Source of the DNA: a virus
Length of the DNA: 42,114 nucleotides
Virus record (IMG/VR): IMGVR_UViG_3300045972_000802
Location: 1-42,114 of that record
Reading direction: 5' to 3' (one strand)
A model generated the notes under the pieces. The model saw only the letters and a list, made by a program, of their open reading frames with translations, was not told where the DNA came from and ran no database searches. The translations under genes and the position numbers were made by a program. Shown one piece after another: positions 14,399 through 20,890 of this stretch; within the stretch, counting starts at the first letter, position 1, and each line of letters begins with the position of its first letter.

Positions 14399-14584
14399 AT
14401 GAGCGAAAAAACAGACATCATCATCAAATTTGAAGGGCGCGAATACAACGTCCCGGTTGGCTTCACCGCAGAAGAATTCGTTGACAGCCTGGCCGCCACC
14501 AACCCGAAGGCCGCCACGGCAAAACTGATCAAGGATAGCGCCGGGGTTTATACCCTCAAACCGCAGTACCAGGACAAGGGGTGA
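14399..14584 (+). CDS. PRTRC protein C-like ubiquitin-fold protein, 61 aa
   Basis: Predicted ubiquitin-like modifier of the cassette. It has the length and pattern of PRTRC protein C (prokaryotic ubiquitin, Prok_Ub type). Two beta strands (IIIKFEGREYNVPV) are followed by the helix AEEFVDSLAA, the conserved NPKAATA turn (NP-x-L/A-x-x-A in the family), and two strands ending in YQDKG. The last residue is Gly61, so the C-terminus is already the glycine an E1 needs and no trimming protease is required. It starts at ATG 14399 after GAGGGAAAGC. Conjugation activity is inferred, not shown. Confidence 0.7.
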   Translation: MSEKTDIIIKFEGREYNVPVGFTAEEFVDSLAATNPKAATAKLIKDSAGVYTLKPQYQDKG

Positions 14585-14586
14585 TT

Positions 14587-14853
14587 ATGGAAGCGATACT
14601 ACGTAAAGGCGACGAAATCTCATTGGCATGTATGGATTGCCCGGTATTCGTTATTCAGGAGCTTGTTGAGTCCCAGGGAGATGAAGAATGCATTTCCTAT
14701 TGGAAAACAACCGAAGGCGCATGGTTTACGGCAGAAGAGGCCGAAGGTTTCGCGAAGTCGATAGGGTACCGTCTTTGGCAGTGGCGCGTCTATGCAATCG
14801 GAGCACGTGGGCAACTGAAAGACCTTCTCAAAGCCCATACACAAGGGGATTAA
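14587..14853 (+). CDS. Hypothetical protein, 88 aa
   Basis: ATG 14587 is preceded by AAGGGGTGATT and lies 2 bp after the ubiquitin-like gene; a GTG at 14581 is in frame but overlaps the ribosome site. The product contains YWKTTEGAWFTAEEAEGF, typical of small phage proteins that read a Trp/Phe-rich strand then a helix, and ends helical. I do not recognise a named family. Close spacing suggests it is still on the cassette transcript. Confidence 0.5.
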   Translation: MEAILRKGDEISLACMDCPVFVIQELVESQGDEECISYWKTTEGAWFTAEEAEGFAKSIGYRLWQWRVYAIGARGQLKDLLKAHTQGD

Positions 14854-14857
14854 GCTG

Positions 14858-15496
14858 ATGGCAGAGCTTGTAAAATGCCCCTTTTGTGGAGCTGATGCCT
14901 ATGTGGTCACCAGTCCTGACAAATCATGCACATCAGAATGGTACATGATCACCTGCGCTGCCTCAGTCTCCGGAGACTTTACCGACAGCTGCCCGGCCTG
15001 GCCGGAAACATCATGGTACCCGGACAAACAGCAGGCGGAATCAGATTGGAATGCCGGGAAATACGACAACGATGACGGAATGGTCACAATCGAAGTTAAA
15101 GGAGCCGACACGATGGCACGACAAAATATAAAATTCAGATCGTGGGATGAATCAGGGAACCGGATGATCTATGACGATTTCATTGTCTACTATGAAGGCG
15201 GCCGCTTGTTCTCTGGCCTGACTAAACCAAACGAAGATTGGACCGAACCGGTGTTACTCCAATCCACCGGATTGAAGGACAAGCACGGCAATGAGATTTT
15301 TGAGGACGACATTGTCAGACTGCGTACAGCCGAGATAACGAACAGCGCCACGCCTTTCAGGTGGAGTGGCACCAGGAAGGCGGACAATGGGTTTTCACTC
15401 CCTTTGAACTCGGTAATGCTGATGCGCCGTTGCTTGGTATCGAAGAATTCTCCCATACCTGGGAGGATCGTATTTCAGACGATGAACCGGAAATAA
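14858..15496 (+). CDS. Lar-like zinc ribbon read in frame into a truncated YopX protein, 212 aa
   Basis: Residues 1-85 resemble the Lar-type (restriction alleviation) zinc-ribbon family: KCPFCG at 6-11, a central cysteine, and SDWNAGKY near the end (SWNRR in typical members). Residues 86-155 are the start of a YopX protein (KFRSWDESGNRMIYDDF, then LLQSTGLKDKHGNEIFEDDI). A strong ribosome site (AAAGGAG, 15098-15104) and ATG 15113 lie at the joint, so YopX may be made separately. After residue 155 the YopX sequence leaves this frame: the last 57 residues here are out-of-frame translation. See the fragment at 15325. Confidence 0.55.
   Translation: MAELVKCPFCGADAYVVTSPDKSCTSEWYMITCAASVSGDFTDSCPAWPETSWYPDKQQAESDWNAGKYDNDDGMVTIEVKGADTMARQNIKFRSWDESGNRMIYDDFIVYYEGGRLFSGLTKPNEDWTEPVLLQSTGLKDKHGNEIFEDDIVRLRTAEITNSATPFRWSGTRKADNGFSLPLNSVMLMRRCLVSKNSPIPGRIVFQTMNRK
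15098..15104 (+). promoter_or_regulatory. Internal ribosome site for YopX start at 15113
   Basis: AAAGGAG lies 8 nt before ATG 15113, in frame with the upstream Lar-like zinc-ribbon reading. Known YopX proteins begin at the equivalent of this methionine, so the site suggests that YopX was originally an independent gene and that the two frames are joined only because no stop codon separates them. Confidence 0.55.
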
Positions 15497-15558
15497 TCGG
15501 CAACATCTACGAAAACCCGCAATTTATGGATACAGGTTGGGTGTATAGCCCTGTTTAG
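15325..15558 (+). pseudogene. C-terminal part of YopX, displaced by a frameshift
   Basis: The C-terminal YopX signature (FQVEWHQEGGQWVF, then DEPEIIGNIYENPQ) continues from 15325 in the frame one base behind that of the N-terminal part. Joining the two at about 15325 gives a normal YopX protein of about 148 residues, so one base seems to be missing near CTGCGTACAG. No slippery heptamer is present there, which argues for a mutation or sequencing error rather than programmed frameshifting. YopX is a common phage protein of unknown function. Confidence 0.6.
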
Positions 15559-15572
15559 GGAGAGGTGGCGGT

Positions 15573-15755
15573 ATGAAAAAACCATATTTCGTAATGATTT
15601 ATGTGAGTAGCAGGGAGAGTGCTTGGCCGATGGAAAATAAGTGGACCGACGTTGCTTTCTTTGGTTCGGAAGAAGCGGCTCGTAAGGCCGCACATGCAAA
15701 TAGCACCGCCGTAAAGTGGGGTTTTGAGATCCTCAAGATGGGGATGATACCATGA
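15573..15755 (+). CDS. Small hypothetical protein, 60 aa
   Basis: ATG 15573 follows AGGGAGAGGTGGCGGT. The product has a strand (YFVMIYVSSRE), a helix (SEEAARKAAHAN) and a final strand (WGFEILKMGMI), an alpha/beta plan common in small phage accessory proteins. No named family is recognised. The TGA at 15753 is followed at once by the next gene. Confidence 0.5.
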   Translation: MKKPYFVMIYVSSRESAWPMENKWTDVAFFGSEEAARKAAHANSTAVKWGFEILKMGMIP

Positions 15756-15756
15756 C

Positions 15757-16146
15757 ATGTTGCGTGTGTATTTGATGCCATTTCTCACACAAAAACGGAT
15801 CAACTGGGCGTGCGACACAATCGGGGATTTACTCCGGGAATGGCAGCGCCTGCACAATGAAAATGAATCCCTGAAAAGGGAAATACAGCAGTTAAAAAGG
15901 AGTAGGACCATGATGAGAGCAAAAATGTTGGTGTCGTCAGTTGAAACAACCACATATGGAGAAACAATCAAAGCAGCCCCGGTTTGCGGGAACAACCCGT
16001 TCGGGCCAAACGGTGAAAGCGAGGACAACACGTTTGCCAGATTCACGCCGTCCGGATCACTGTCTTTAACGGTGAACAATCCTGATCTTCTTGGCAAGAT
16101 CAAGCCAGGCCAGAAGTTGTACGTTGATTTTACTTTGGCAGAGTAA
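15757..16146 (+). CDS. Coiled-coil leader joined in frame to a conserved small phage protein, 129 aa
   Basis: Residues 1-50 contain a coiled coil (REWQRLHNENESLKREIQQL). Residues 52-129, from ATG 15910, match a conserved small phage protein I remember by its pattern RAKMLVSSVE, then DNTFARFTPSGSLSLT, then GQKLYVDFTLAE; it usually starts at this methionine. AAAAAGGAG (15894-15902) stands 7 nt before ATG 15910, so two separate products, or a second shorter product of 79 residues, are likely. The function of the conserved domain is unknown. Confidence 0.55.
   Translation: MLRVYLMPFLTQKRINWACDTIGDLLREWQRLHNENESLKREIQQLKRSRTMMRAKMLVSSVETTTYGETIKAAPVCGNNPFGPNGESEDNTFARFTPSGSLSLTVNNPDLLGKIKPGQKLYVDFTLAE
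15894..15902 (+). promoter_or_regulatory. Internal ribosome site deciding the start at 15910
   Basis: AAAAAGGAG is 7 nt upstream of ATG 15910 (with a second ATG at 15913). The conserved small phage protein begins here, while the reading frame remains open upstream through a coiled-coil sequence starting at 15757. Confidence 0.55.
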
Positions 16147-16159
16147 CAACGGTTTCAGT

Positions 16160-16286
16160 TTGCGGTGTCCTCTGCGAATCCAGTGAGAATGAGCAAGCCA
16201 CTTTTCGGAGTTCAGCAGCCATTGCGGTCTGCATCTCCAGTGTCACGGCTTCTGGTGAAAAGGACTCTATTCGCAAGACACCGCAA
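16160..16286 (+). ncRNA. Candidate structured RNA in the gap 16147-16318
   Basis: The 172-bp gap between two small genes holds nested complementary segments. A 10-bp perfect outer stem pairs TTGCGGTGTC (16160-16169) with GACACCGCAA (16277-16286), and a 7-bp stem pairs TGCGAAT (16173-16179) with ATTCGCA (16269-16275). Inside are AAGCC/GGCTT (16195-16199 with 16247-16251), GGAG/CTCC (16207-16210 with 16235-16238) and GCAGCC/GGTCTGC (16215-16220 with 16226-16232). The strand is unknown, since a hairpin in DNA would look the same; plus is assumed from the flanking genes. It could be an RNA, a recombination site or a palindromic mobile remnant. Confidence 0.4.
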
Positions 16287-16318
16287 TTTTAGATGGAACG
16301 GACCACGGAGGAATGAAG

Positions 16319-16501
16319 ATGACCTATCCAAAATTAAAACCGTGTCCTCGTTGTGGTTCGGAACTGAGCGTTTACACGTATGAAAACGGGGCGAGGCATG
16401 TTGAATGTAATGGTTGCCAATATCTCGGGCCAGCAATGAGCAACATTTTGGCTGCGATTCGCTTCCACAATAAGGAGGTATCCAATGCAGATCACCATTG
16501 A
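16319..16501 (+). CDS. Lar-like zinc-ribbon protein, 60 aa
   Basis: LKPCPRCGSEL near residue 7 and CNGC near residue 32, followed by ILAAIRFHNKE, match the small Lar-type zinc-ribbon family (CPFCG, then a second knuckle, then a W/F-N-x-R segment). Named members alleviate host type I restriction, but most phage copies are uncharacterised. ATG 16319 is chosen because GGAGG at 16307-16311 is 7 nt away; the ATG at 16313 is only 1 nt from it. It overlaps the next gene by 17 nt. Confidence 0.6.
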   Translation: MTYPKLKPCPRCGSELSVYTYENGARHVECNGCQYLGPAMSNILAAIRFHNKEVSNADHH

Positions 16502-16676
16502 ATATCTGGATGGCACAAGCGAAACCTTCCCCGAAACGTCACGCGCTGGCGGGAGCTACTGCACTTCCGGAAAAGCTGAAATGGGGTGGTACATCGTGTC
16601 AGATGCTTACGGCAATCAGACAAAAATACCCGCAGACCGAATCAAGGCGGTGCGAACATCTGGCGGGAGATGGTAA
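16485..16676 (+). CDS. Small hypothetical protein, 63 aa
   Basis: ATG 16485 has an excellent ribosome site, AAGGAGG, with 7-nt spacing. The product begins with strands (QITIEYLDGTSETF), then SYCTSGKAEMGWYIVSDAYG, and ends in KIPADRIKAV, a pattern of a small beta-rich phage domain that I cannot name. It is followed by an imperfect hairpin. Confidence 0.55.
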   Translation: MQITIEYLDGTSETFPETSRAGGSYCTSGKAEMGWYIVSDAYGNQTKIPADRIKAVRTSGGRW

Positions 16677-16682
16677 GCATCA

Positions 16683-16726
16683 TAACGGCTTGAACACAGC
16701 GGCTTGACCGCTGCTGTGTTTGGTTA
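16683..16726 (+). other. Imperfect palindrome after a small gene
   Basis: TAAC (16683-16686) and GTTA (16723-16726) bracket an 8-bp stem AACACAGC/GCTGTGTT extended by GG/CC with a 3-base bulge. It stands just after the stop codon at 16676 and before the next ribosome site. The outer TAAC/GTTAGAT arrangement recalls integron attC ends, but the length (44 bp) and arms fit poorly. There is no T-run typical of a terminator. Confidence 0.35.
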
Positions 16727-16747
16727 GATTACGAAAGGAGTTTCAAC

Positions 16748-16873
16748 ATGGGATTCTTAAACTTCCAACTTACGTGCAATAAATGCGGCAGTGAAAATGT
16801 GGACATAAACTACATCGGCAGTGCTTTTGAGTTGATATGTACGGACTGCAACAATTGGGAGCCAAACGCATGA
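16748..16873 (+). CDS. Tiny zinc-ribbon protein, 41 aa
   Basis: ATG 16748 follows AAAGGAGTTTCAAC. The peptide has two CxxC knuckles, CNKCG (residues 10-14) and CTDCN (31-35), spaced as in a complete zinc ribbon. Its TGA overlaps the next ATG (ATGA). Proteins of this size are usually missed in annotation; the paired cysteines and overlap support it. Confidence 0.6.
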   Translation: MGFLNFQLTCNKCGSENVDINYIGSAFELICTDCNNWEPNA

Positions 16874-17031
16874 TAACTGCAATACTGGTCGTAATTTTCT
16901 ACACCAATGGCTCTGGAATGGCTAAATCAGTCGCATTCCAGGAGTTCAACAACATGCAACAATGTGAGTATGCCAGGACTGTCATACTGAAACGGGCATC
17001 GTTAAATGATGCCTTCTGTCTCCACAAATGA
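16870..17031 (+). CDS. Small exported or membrane-anchored protein, 53 aa
   Basis: ATG 16870 overlaps the previous stop (ATGA). The N-terminus is hydrophobic (ITAILVVIFYTNGSGMA) and resembles a signal peptide or short anchor; the rest carries two cysteines (near residues 32 and 50) that could form a disulfide in the periplasm. This pattern is common among small phage accessory proteins. The family is not recognised. Confidence 0.5.
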   Translation: MITAILVVIFYTNGSGMAKSVAFQEFNNMQQCEYARTVILKRASLNDAFCLHK

Positions 17032-17317
17032 TCAGCGTGATCCACCAGTGAATCAAATCCAACAAAACCACCTGATCACCCTGGTTGCCGCCACTGGCAT
17101 CTGCACGCTGATGGAACTGGAAAAACTGGTGCATCCCCGCAGCCGTATCGCCGGACAGATCACCCGGATCCACGAAGCAATCACCAACATCGCCGGATTG
17201 ATCGGCAACAAACTCGACGAAGATTGGATCATGGTCGGAGTCGAAGCCAGCAACGCCGGAATGAACGTAATCAACACAGCCGTACAGGCCTTAGAACCCA
17301 ATGAGGAGACCCCATGA
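17006..17317 (+). CDS. Hypothetical protein, 103 aa
   Basis: The start is uncertain: ATG 17006 or 17009 overlaps the previous gene by 26 nt without a clear ribosome site, and GTG 17051 is another choice. The product is helical (ATGICTLMELEKLV, then ARSRIAG-like and ITNIAGLIGNKL segments). The stop overlaps the next ATG, so it belongs to the operon that leads into packaging. No family is recognised. Confidence 0.5.
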   Translation: MMPSVSTNDQRDPPVNQIQQNHLITLVAATGICTLMELEKLVHPRSRIAGQITRIHEAITNIAGLIGNKLDEDWIMVGVEASNAGMNVINTAVQALEPNEETP

Positions 17318-17889
17318 CATCAGCAGCAAGTGCAGACCAAGTCGCCGGGCAACATTACAAAAATATGCCTATTCAGCCTGCCGAATTCTGCCAAAAAAAT
17401 AACCTTAATTTTTGTGAATCAGCGGTCATCAAATATGTATGCCGCCACGAGAGTAAAAACGGTTCTGAAGACATCCTCAAGGCAATTCACTTTCTCCATC
17501 TGCTTCTGGAGTGGGAATACCGTGAATCAGTTCCATCTGCTCTGATGCTCGAACTGGACATGTACCAGCGTGCCGCCGCTGAAACTGCCATCTATCCGAC
17601 TCTTGGCCACCAGATAGTCTATCCGGCCCTGGGCCTGGCTGGTGAAGCTGGAGAAGTCGCCGAGAAAGTTAAAAAAATGTGCCGTGACGACTCATGTATT
17701 TTGACTGAAGACCGCCGCCAAGCCATCAAGAAAGAACTCGGAGATGTTCTCTGGTATGTATCAGAAACCGCCCGTTGTGCCGGACTCGATCTCTCTGATG
17801 TAGCGTGGACAAATATCAAAAAACTTGAACTTAAGCAAAAGCAGGGCCAGTTGCAAGGCTCCGGAGATGATCGGGGACTTAATCCATGA
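17314..17889 (+). CDS. DUF3310-MazG fusion, predicted nucleotide pyrophosphohydrolase, 191 aa
   Basis: Residues about 10-75 match the DUF3310 (SaV-type) phage domain: QHYKNMPIQPAEF, then a helix with VIKYVCRHE and DILKAIHFLHLLL. Residues about 85-185 are a MazG-like domain with the metal-binding pairs in AGEAGEVAEKVKK and KELGDVLWYV and the C-terminal NIKKLE/GSGDDR segment. MazG enzymes hydrolyse (d)NTPs and may alter nucleotide or ppGpp pools during infection. DUF3310 alone is frequent in phages; here both are one chain. Start ATG 17314 follows GAGGAGACCCC and overlaps the previous stop. Confidence 0.8.
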   Translation: MTSAASADQVAGQHYKNMPIQPAEFCQKNNLNFCESAVIKYVCRHESKNGSEDILKAIHFLHLLLEWEYRESVPSALMLELDMYQRAAAETAIYPTLGHQIVYPALGLAGEAGEVAEKVKKMCRDDSCILTEDRRQAIKKELGDVLWYVSETARCAGLDLSDVAWTNIKKLELKQKQGQLQGSGDDRGLNP

Positions 17890-18671
17890 CCACCCCCGAA
17901 ACAACCACACAACAGCGACTCGACGCGGAAAAGATCGCCATAGATGCCATGACCGACACCACGGAACAGGCCTTGGCATATGCCGTCTATCGCCTCAAAA
18001 TCTCCGCCATGAACGGAGATAAAGGCGCATCGTCCGAGCTCACCAAAGCCAGCCGCGAACTGTCCGCCTATTGTCGAGCCCGTGATGATGGCGACTCCGG
18101 AGCGGATGAATACTTTGCCAAGCCGTCACTGGCGCTGCCCTATCTGCAAAAGGGCTTCATCGTCAACAAAAGCAAATTCTACAAAGATATCTCCGACGGT
18201 AAAGTCCCGCGTAAAAACGGTGTCTTCAAAGCCGCTGATCTGCTCTACTACGCCCGGGCTGCCGGGCTCAAACCAACCACCACCCCGGATGCAGCCGATG
18301 AACCGTCCATCGCCAACTACCGTGAAGATGTCCAGCGGGAAAACGCCCGCAAACTCCGCCTGCAGAACGATGAACGGGAAGGATCGCTCATTCAGCGCTC
18401 ACTGGTGGAGCAGGAACTCTCCGCCCGACTGGCCTTCCTCAAGCGGGACCTCTTTAACCTCGGCCCTCGTGCCATCGATACCATGATGGAAAAATTCAGC
18501 ATGCTGGCAAAAGAGCAAGGCGTGGATATGGACAGCTTCAACCTGCTTTCCCTGACGTCAGATCTGGAAGAATTCTGGGACAAAAACATGTCGGCCTATC
18601 TCGACAGCTACGCCCGACCGCGTGACTTTCTGCCGTTTAAACTTGACCTTGAAACACCCGGGGAAGAATGA
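17886..18671 (+). CDS. Terminase small subunit (Nu1-like), 261 aa
   Basis: It lies directly before the GpA-type large subunit with ATGA overlaps on both sides. A winged-helix-like DNA-binding segment around residues 95-125 (VNKSKFYKDISDGKVP, then KAADLLYYARAAG) is followed by a charged coiled coil (ENARKLRLQNDEREGSL) typical of gpNu1-like proteins. It is longer than lambda gpNu1 (181 residues), with an extra N-terminal helical part. The small subunit recognises the packaging site and recruits the large subunit. Confidence 0.75.
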   Translation: MTTPETTTQQRLDAEKIAIDAMTDTTEQALAYAVYRLKISAMNGDKGASSELTKASRELSAYCRARDDGDSGADEYFAKPSLALPYLQKGFIVNKSKFYKDISDGKVPRKNGVFKAADLLYYARAAGLKPTTTPDAADEPSIANYREDVQRENARKLRLQNDEREGSLIQRSLVEQELSARLAFLKRDLFNLGPRAIDTMMEKFSMLAKEQGVDMDSFNLLSLTSDLEEFWDKNMSAYLDSYARPRDFLPFKLDLETPGEE

Positions 18672-20671
18672 CCGCCGCACTTTGGCACATAAGCGATGAA
18701 CTCCCCTTTGACCTCTGGCCCGGAGAAGAAGAAATTGTCACGGCCCTGCCGGATATCTCCACCTCCCAGTTTGCCGCCACCTATCGCGTCGTCACCATCG
18801 GCGCCCACCAGGGCAAATGGGATAACGATATCACCCCCTATCTGACCGAAATCATGGACACCGCCGATCTCCCCTATGTCCATAAACTGGTTATCTGCGG
18901 CCCGGAGCAAAGCGGCAAAACCAACGCCTGCATCAATATCCACCTTAAAGACGTCGTCTACTCCGGCGGTAACGCTAAATACATCATGTTCCCCTCGGAA
19001 GTGCTGGCCAAAAACTTCGCCACCACCCGGTTGATCCCGATCTATAAAAGCTGCGAACCGATCAGCAAAAAAATATCATCATCACCAGATGACACCGCCG
19101 CCGGAAAAATCGCCCTGCGTGACGGCACCGTCATCTTCCCGGCGTGGGGTACCTCAGCCAGTCGCATCTCCTCATTCCCTGCCGACTTCACCTGGGGTGA
19201 CGAAGTAGATAAAAACCCGGACCTCACCGGTAAAGAATCCGACCCGCTCAAACTGCTGGAAAAGCGCACCAGAACCTTCCGGCGCTTCCTTAACCTGATC
19301 GGCTCCACAGCCACGGAGTTTACCGGACACATCTGGCGTGAATTGCAATCCTGCGATGTCATCATGCACTTCAAAGTGGTCTGCCCCCACTGTGGCGAAG
19401 TCCAGGAGATGGTTGAAGAGCGTCTTACCTGGCCGGGGCAATTGACATTGACCCCCGGCAAACCCTCCGGCAGCATCGGCCAACCAGAAGCTGATCCAAA
19501 AATAGTAAAATCAGCCCGTTCAGCCCGCTATGTCTGCTCCGGATGCGCCTCCCTCTGGGATGATATCGACCGCAACCGGGCCGTTAAGCTGGCCATTGCT
19601 GCAAAACTGAACGGAGAAGCCGCCGCCTGGCAGCCGGAAACAATCATCATCCGGCCGGAATCAGTCGGCTTTCATATCACCGGCTTTATCTGCCCCGATA
19701 TTTCCCTGTCAGAAATCGCCGCCGCCATCATCCGTGCCCGCGGCGGCGATGAATCGGCAGAAAGAGAGCGTGATAACTCGTTTATCGGCATACCGCATCG
19801 CCGCAAACGGGGTGGAGAACGCAAGGAAGAATACATCCTCCGCCTCTGTGATGAACGTATCGAGGGCCAGCTCCCCGCCGCTCCGATCGCCGCCATCACC
19901 GCCGTCGCCGATATGCAGAAACGTGGCTTCTGGTACAAGATCACCGCCTGGGGATTCGGAATCGAGCAGGAAAGCTGGTTGCTGCGTCACGGCTACGTCG
20001 ACAGCTGGGAAGCGCTGGAGCGCGTCTTCTTCCGTTCCGAATTTCGAGACGCTGCCGGCAAAACCTATCTACCCAACCTCTGGTCCATCGACTCCGGAGG
20101 TGGTGAATCCGAAGAATACGCCGATCTTTCCCGTACAGCAGAATGCTACCTCTTCTGCCTGCGCAACCCCGGCGTCATTCCCTTCAAAGGGACGTCACGC
20201 ATGCAGCAGATTTACACAAAAACCATACTCGACAAACTTCCCGGTACTGGTCGCCCCATGCCTGGCACCGTGGCGCTGCATAACGTCAACGCCCGCATCT
20301 TCAAAAACCGGCTCGCCTCAAAACTGATGGTAGAACCGGGTGATCCTGGTGCCTGGCATCTCCATTCCGGACTCCGTGAAGAAGACGTCAAAATGGGACA
20401 TCCCTTCAGTCTCGGCAAAGAACACCTGCGCCCCTTGGCAACGCAGATGTGCTCCGAAGTCCTCAACGGCATCAACTGGGAAAACCCCACCAAGCGGGCC
20501 AACCACCTGTGGGACTGTTCCTATTACGAAATGGCCCTCTGCGAAATCGCCCAGGTTAAATACTGGCCCGCCCCGAAAGAAGTGGCCGAAGTCCGGGCCC
20601 AACAACAGCAGCAACATGAGCAGACCCGCACCACACAACGCCCCGGATGGTTCAGCAAAAGGAGACGCTAG
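18668..20671 (+). CDS. Terminase large subunit, GpA family, 667 aa
   Basis: Packaging motor and endonuclease that cuts concatemers and drives DNA into the prohead. The Walker A CGPEQSGKT lies near residues 77-85, a Walker B region TWGDEVDK near 175-182, a zinc-type pair CPHCGE/CSGC near 240 and 290, and an RNase-H-like nuclease strand WSIDSGG near residue 473. The length is close to lambda gpA (641). GpA-type terminases normally cut at cos sites, so cohesive ends are expected. Long open frames on other strands in this region are shadows. Confidence 0.93.
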   Translation: MTAALWHISDELPFDLWPGEEEIVTALPDISTSQFAATYRVVTIGAHQGKWDNDITPYLTEIMDTADLPYVHKLVICGPEQSGKTNACINIHLKDVVYSGGNAKYIMFPSEVLAKNFATTRLIPIYKSCEPISKKISSSPDDTAAGKIALRDGTVIFPAWGTSASRISSFPADFTWGDEVDKNPDLTGKESDPLKLLEKRTRTFRRFLNLIGSTATEFTGHIWRELQSCDVIMHFKVVCPHCGEVQEMVEERLTWPGQLTLTPGKPSGSIGQPEADPKIVKSARSARYVCSGCASLWDDIDRNRAVKLAIAAKLNGEAAAWQPETIIIRPESVGFHITGFICPDISLSEIAAAIIRARGGDESAERERDNSFIGIPHRRKRGGERKEEYILRLCDERIEGQLPAAPIAAITAVADMQKRGFWYKITAWGFGIEQESWLLRHGYVDSWEALERVFFRSEFRDAAGKTYLPNLWSIDSGGGESEEYADLSRTAECYLFCLRNPGVIPFKGTSRMQQIYTKTILDKLPGTGRPMPGTVALHNVNARIFKNRLASKLMVEPGDPGAWHLHSGLREEDVKMGHPFSLGKEHLRPLATQMCSEVLNGINWENPTKRANHLWDCSYYEMALCEIAQVKYWPAPKEVAEVRAQQQQQHEQTRTTQRPGWFSKRRR

Positions 20672-20875
20672 ATGCACAAACAGGAACCGCGTATGTACAA
20701 AAGAAGTGAAATGCTCCAGGTCGGTCAGGTTGCGCGGATGTGGGGGTGCTCACGGCAGCATATTATCAATCTGATTGAGGAAGGGAAATTGAAAGCGTTC
20801 CGCTTCGGTTTCTCCCGTAGTTGGTTTGTATCCAAAGATTCCGTAGAGCAACTTTCTTCTGGAACGGAAATCTAA
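20672..20875 (+). CDS. Excisionase/MerR-like helix-turn-helix protein, 67 aa
   Basis: Residues about 17-55 match the small winged-helix (HTH_17, excisionase-like) domain: VGQVARMWGCSRQHIINLI, then GKLKAFRFG and a Trp-containing wing. Such proteins bind DNA as architectural or regulatory factors. It starts at the base after the terminase stop with AAAGGAG 9 nt upstream. A DNA-binding gene inside the late packaging operon, next to an array of 9-bp repeats at 20922, suggests local control; the binding site is not known. Confidence 0.7.
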   Translation: MHKQEPRMYKRSEMLQVGQVARMWGCSRQHIINLIEEGKLKAFRFGFSRSWFVSKDSVEQLSSGTEI

Positions 20876-20890
20876 AACGGAAATATCAAC

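Noticed and set aside
16165-16383. 72-codon frame across the structured gap
   Set aside because: It runs over the nested inverted repeats and out of frame through the Lar-like gene; it has no ribosome site and its protein has no domain-like pattern.
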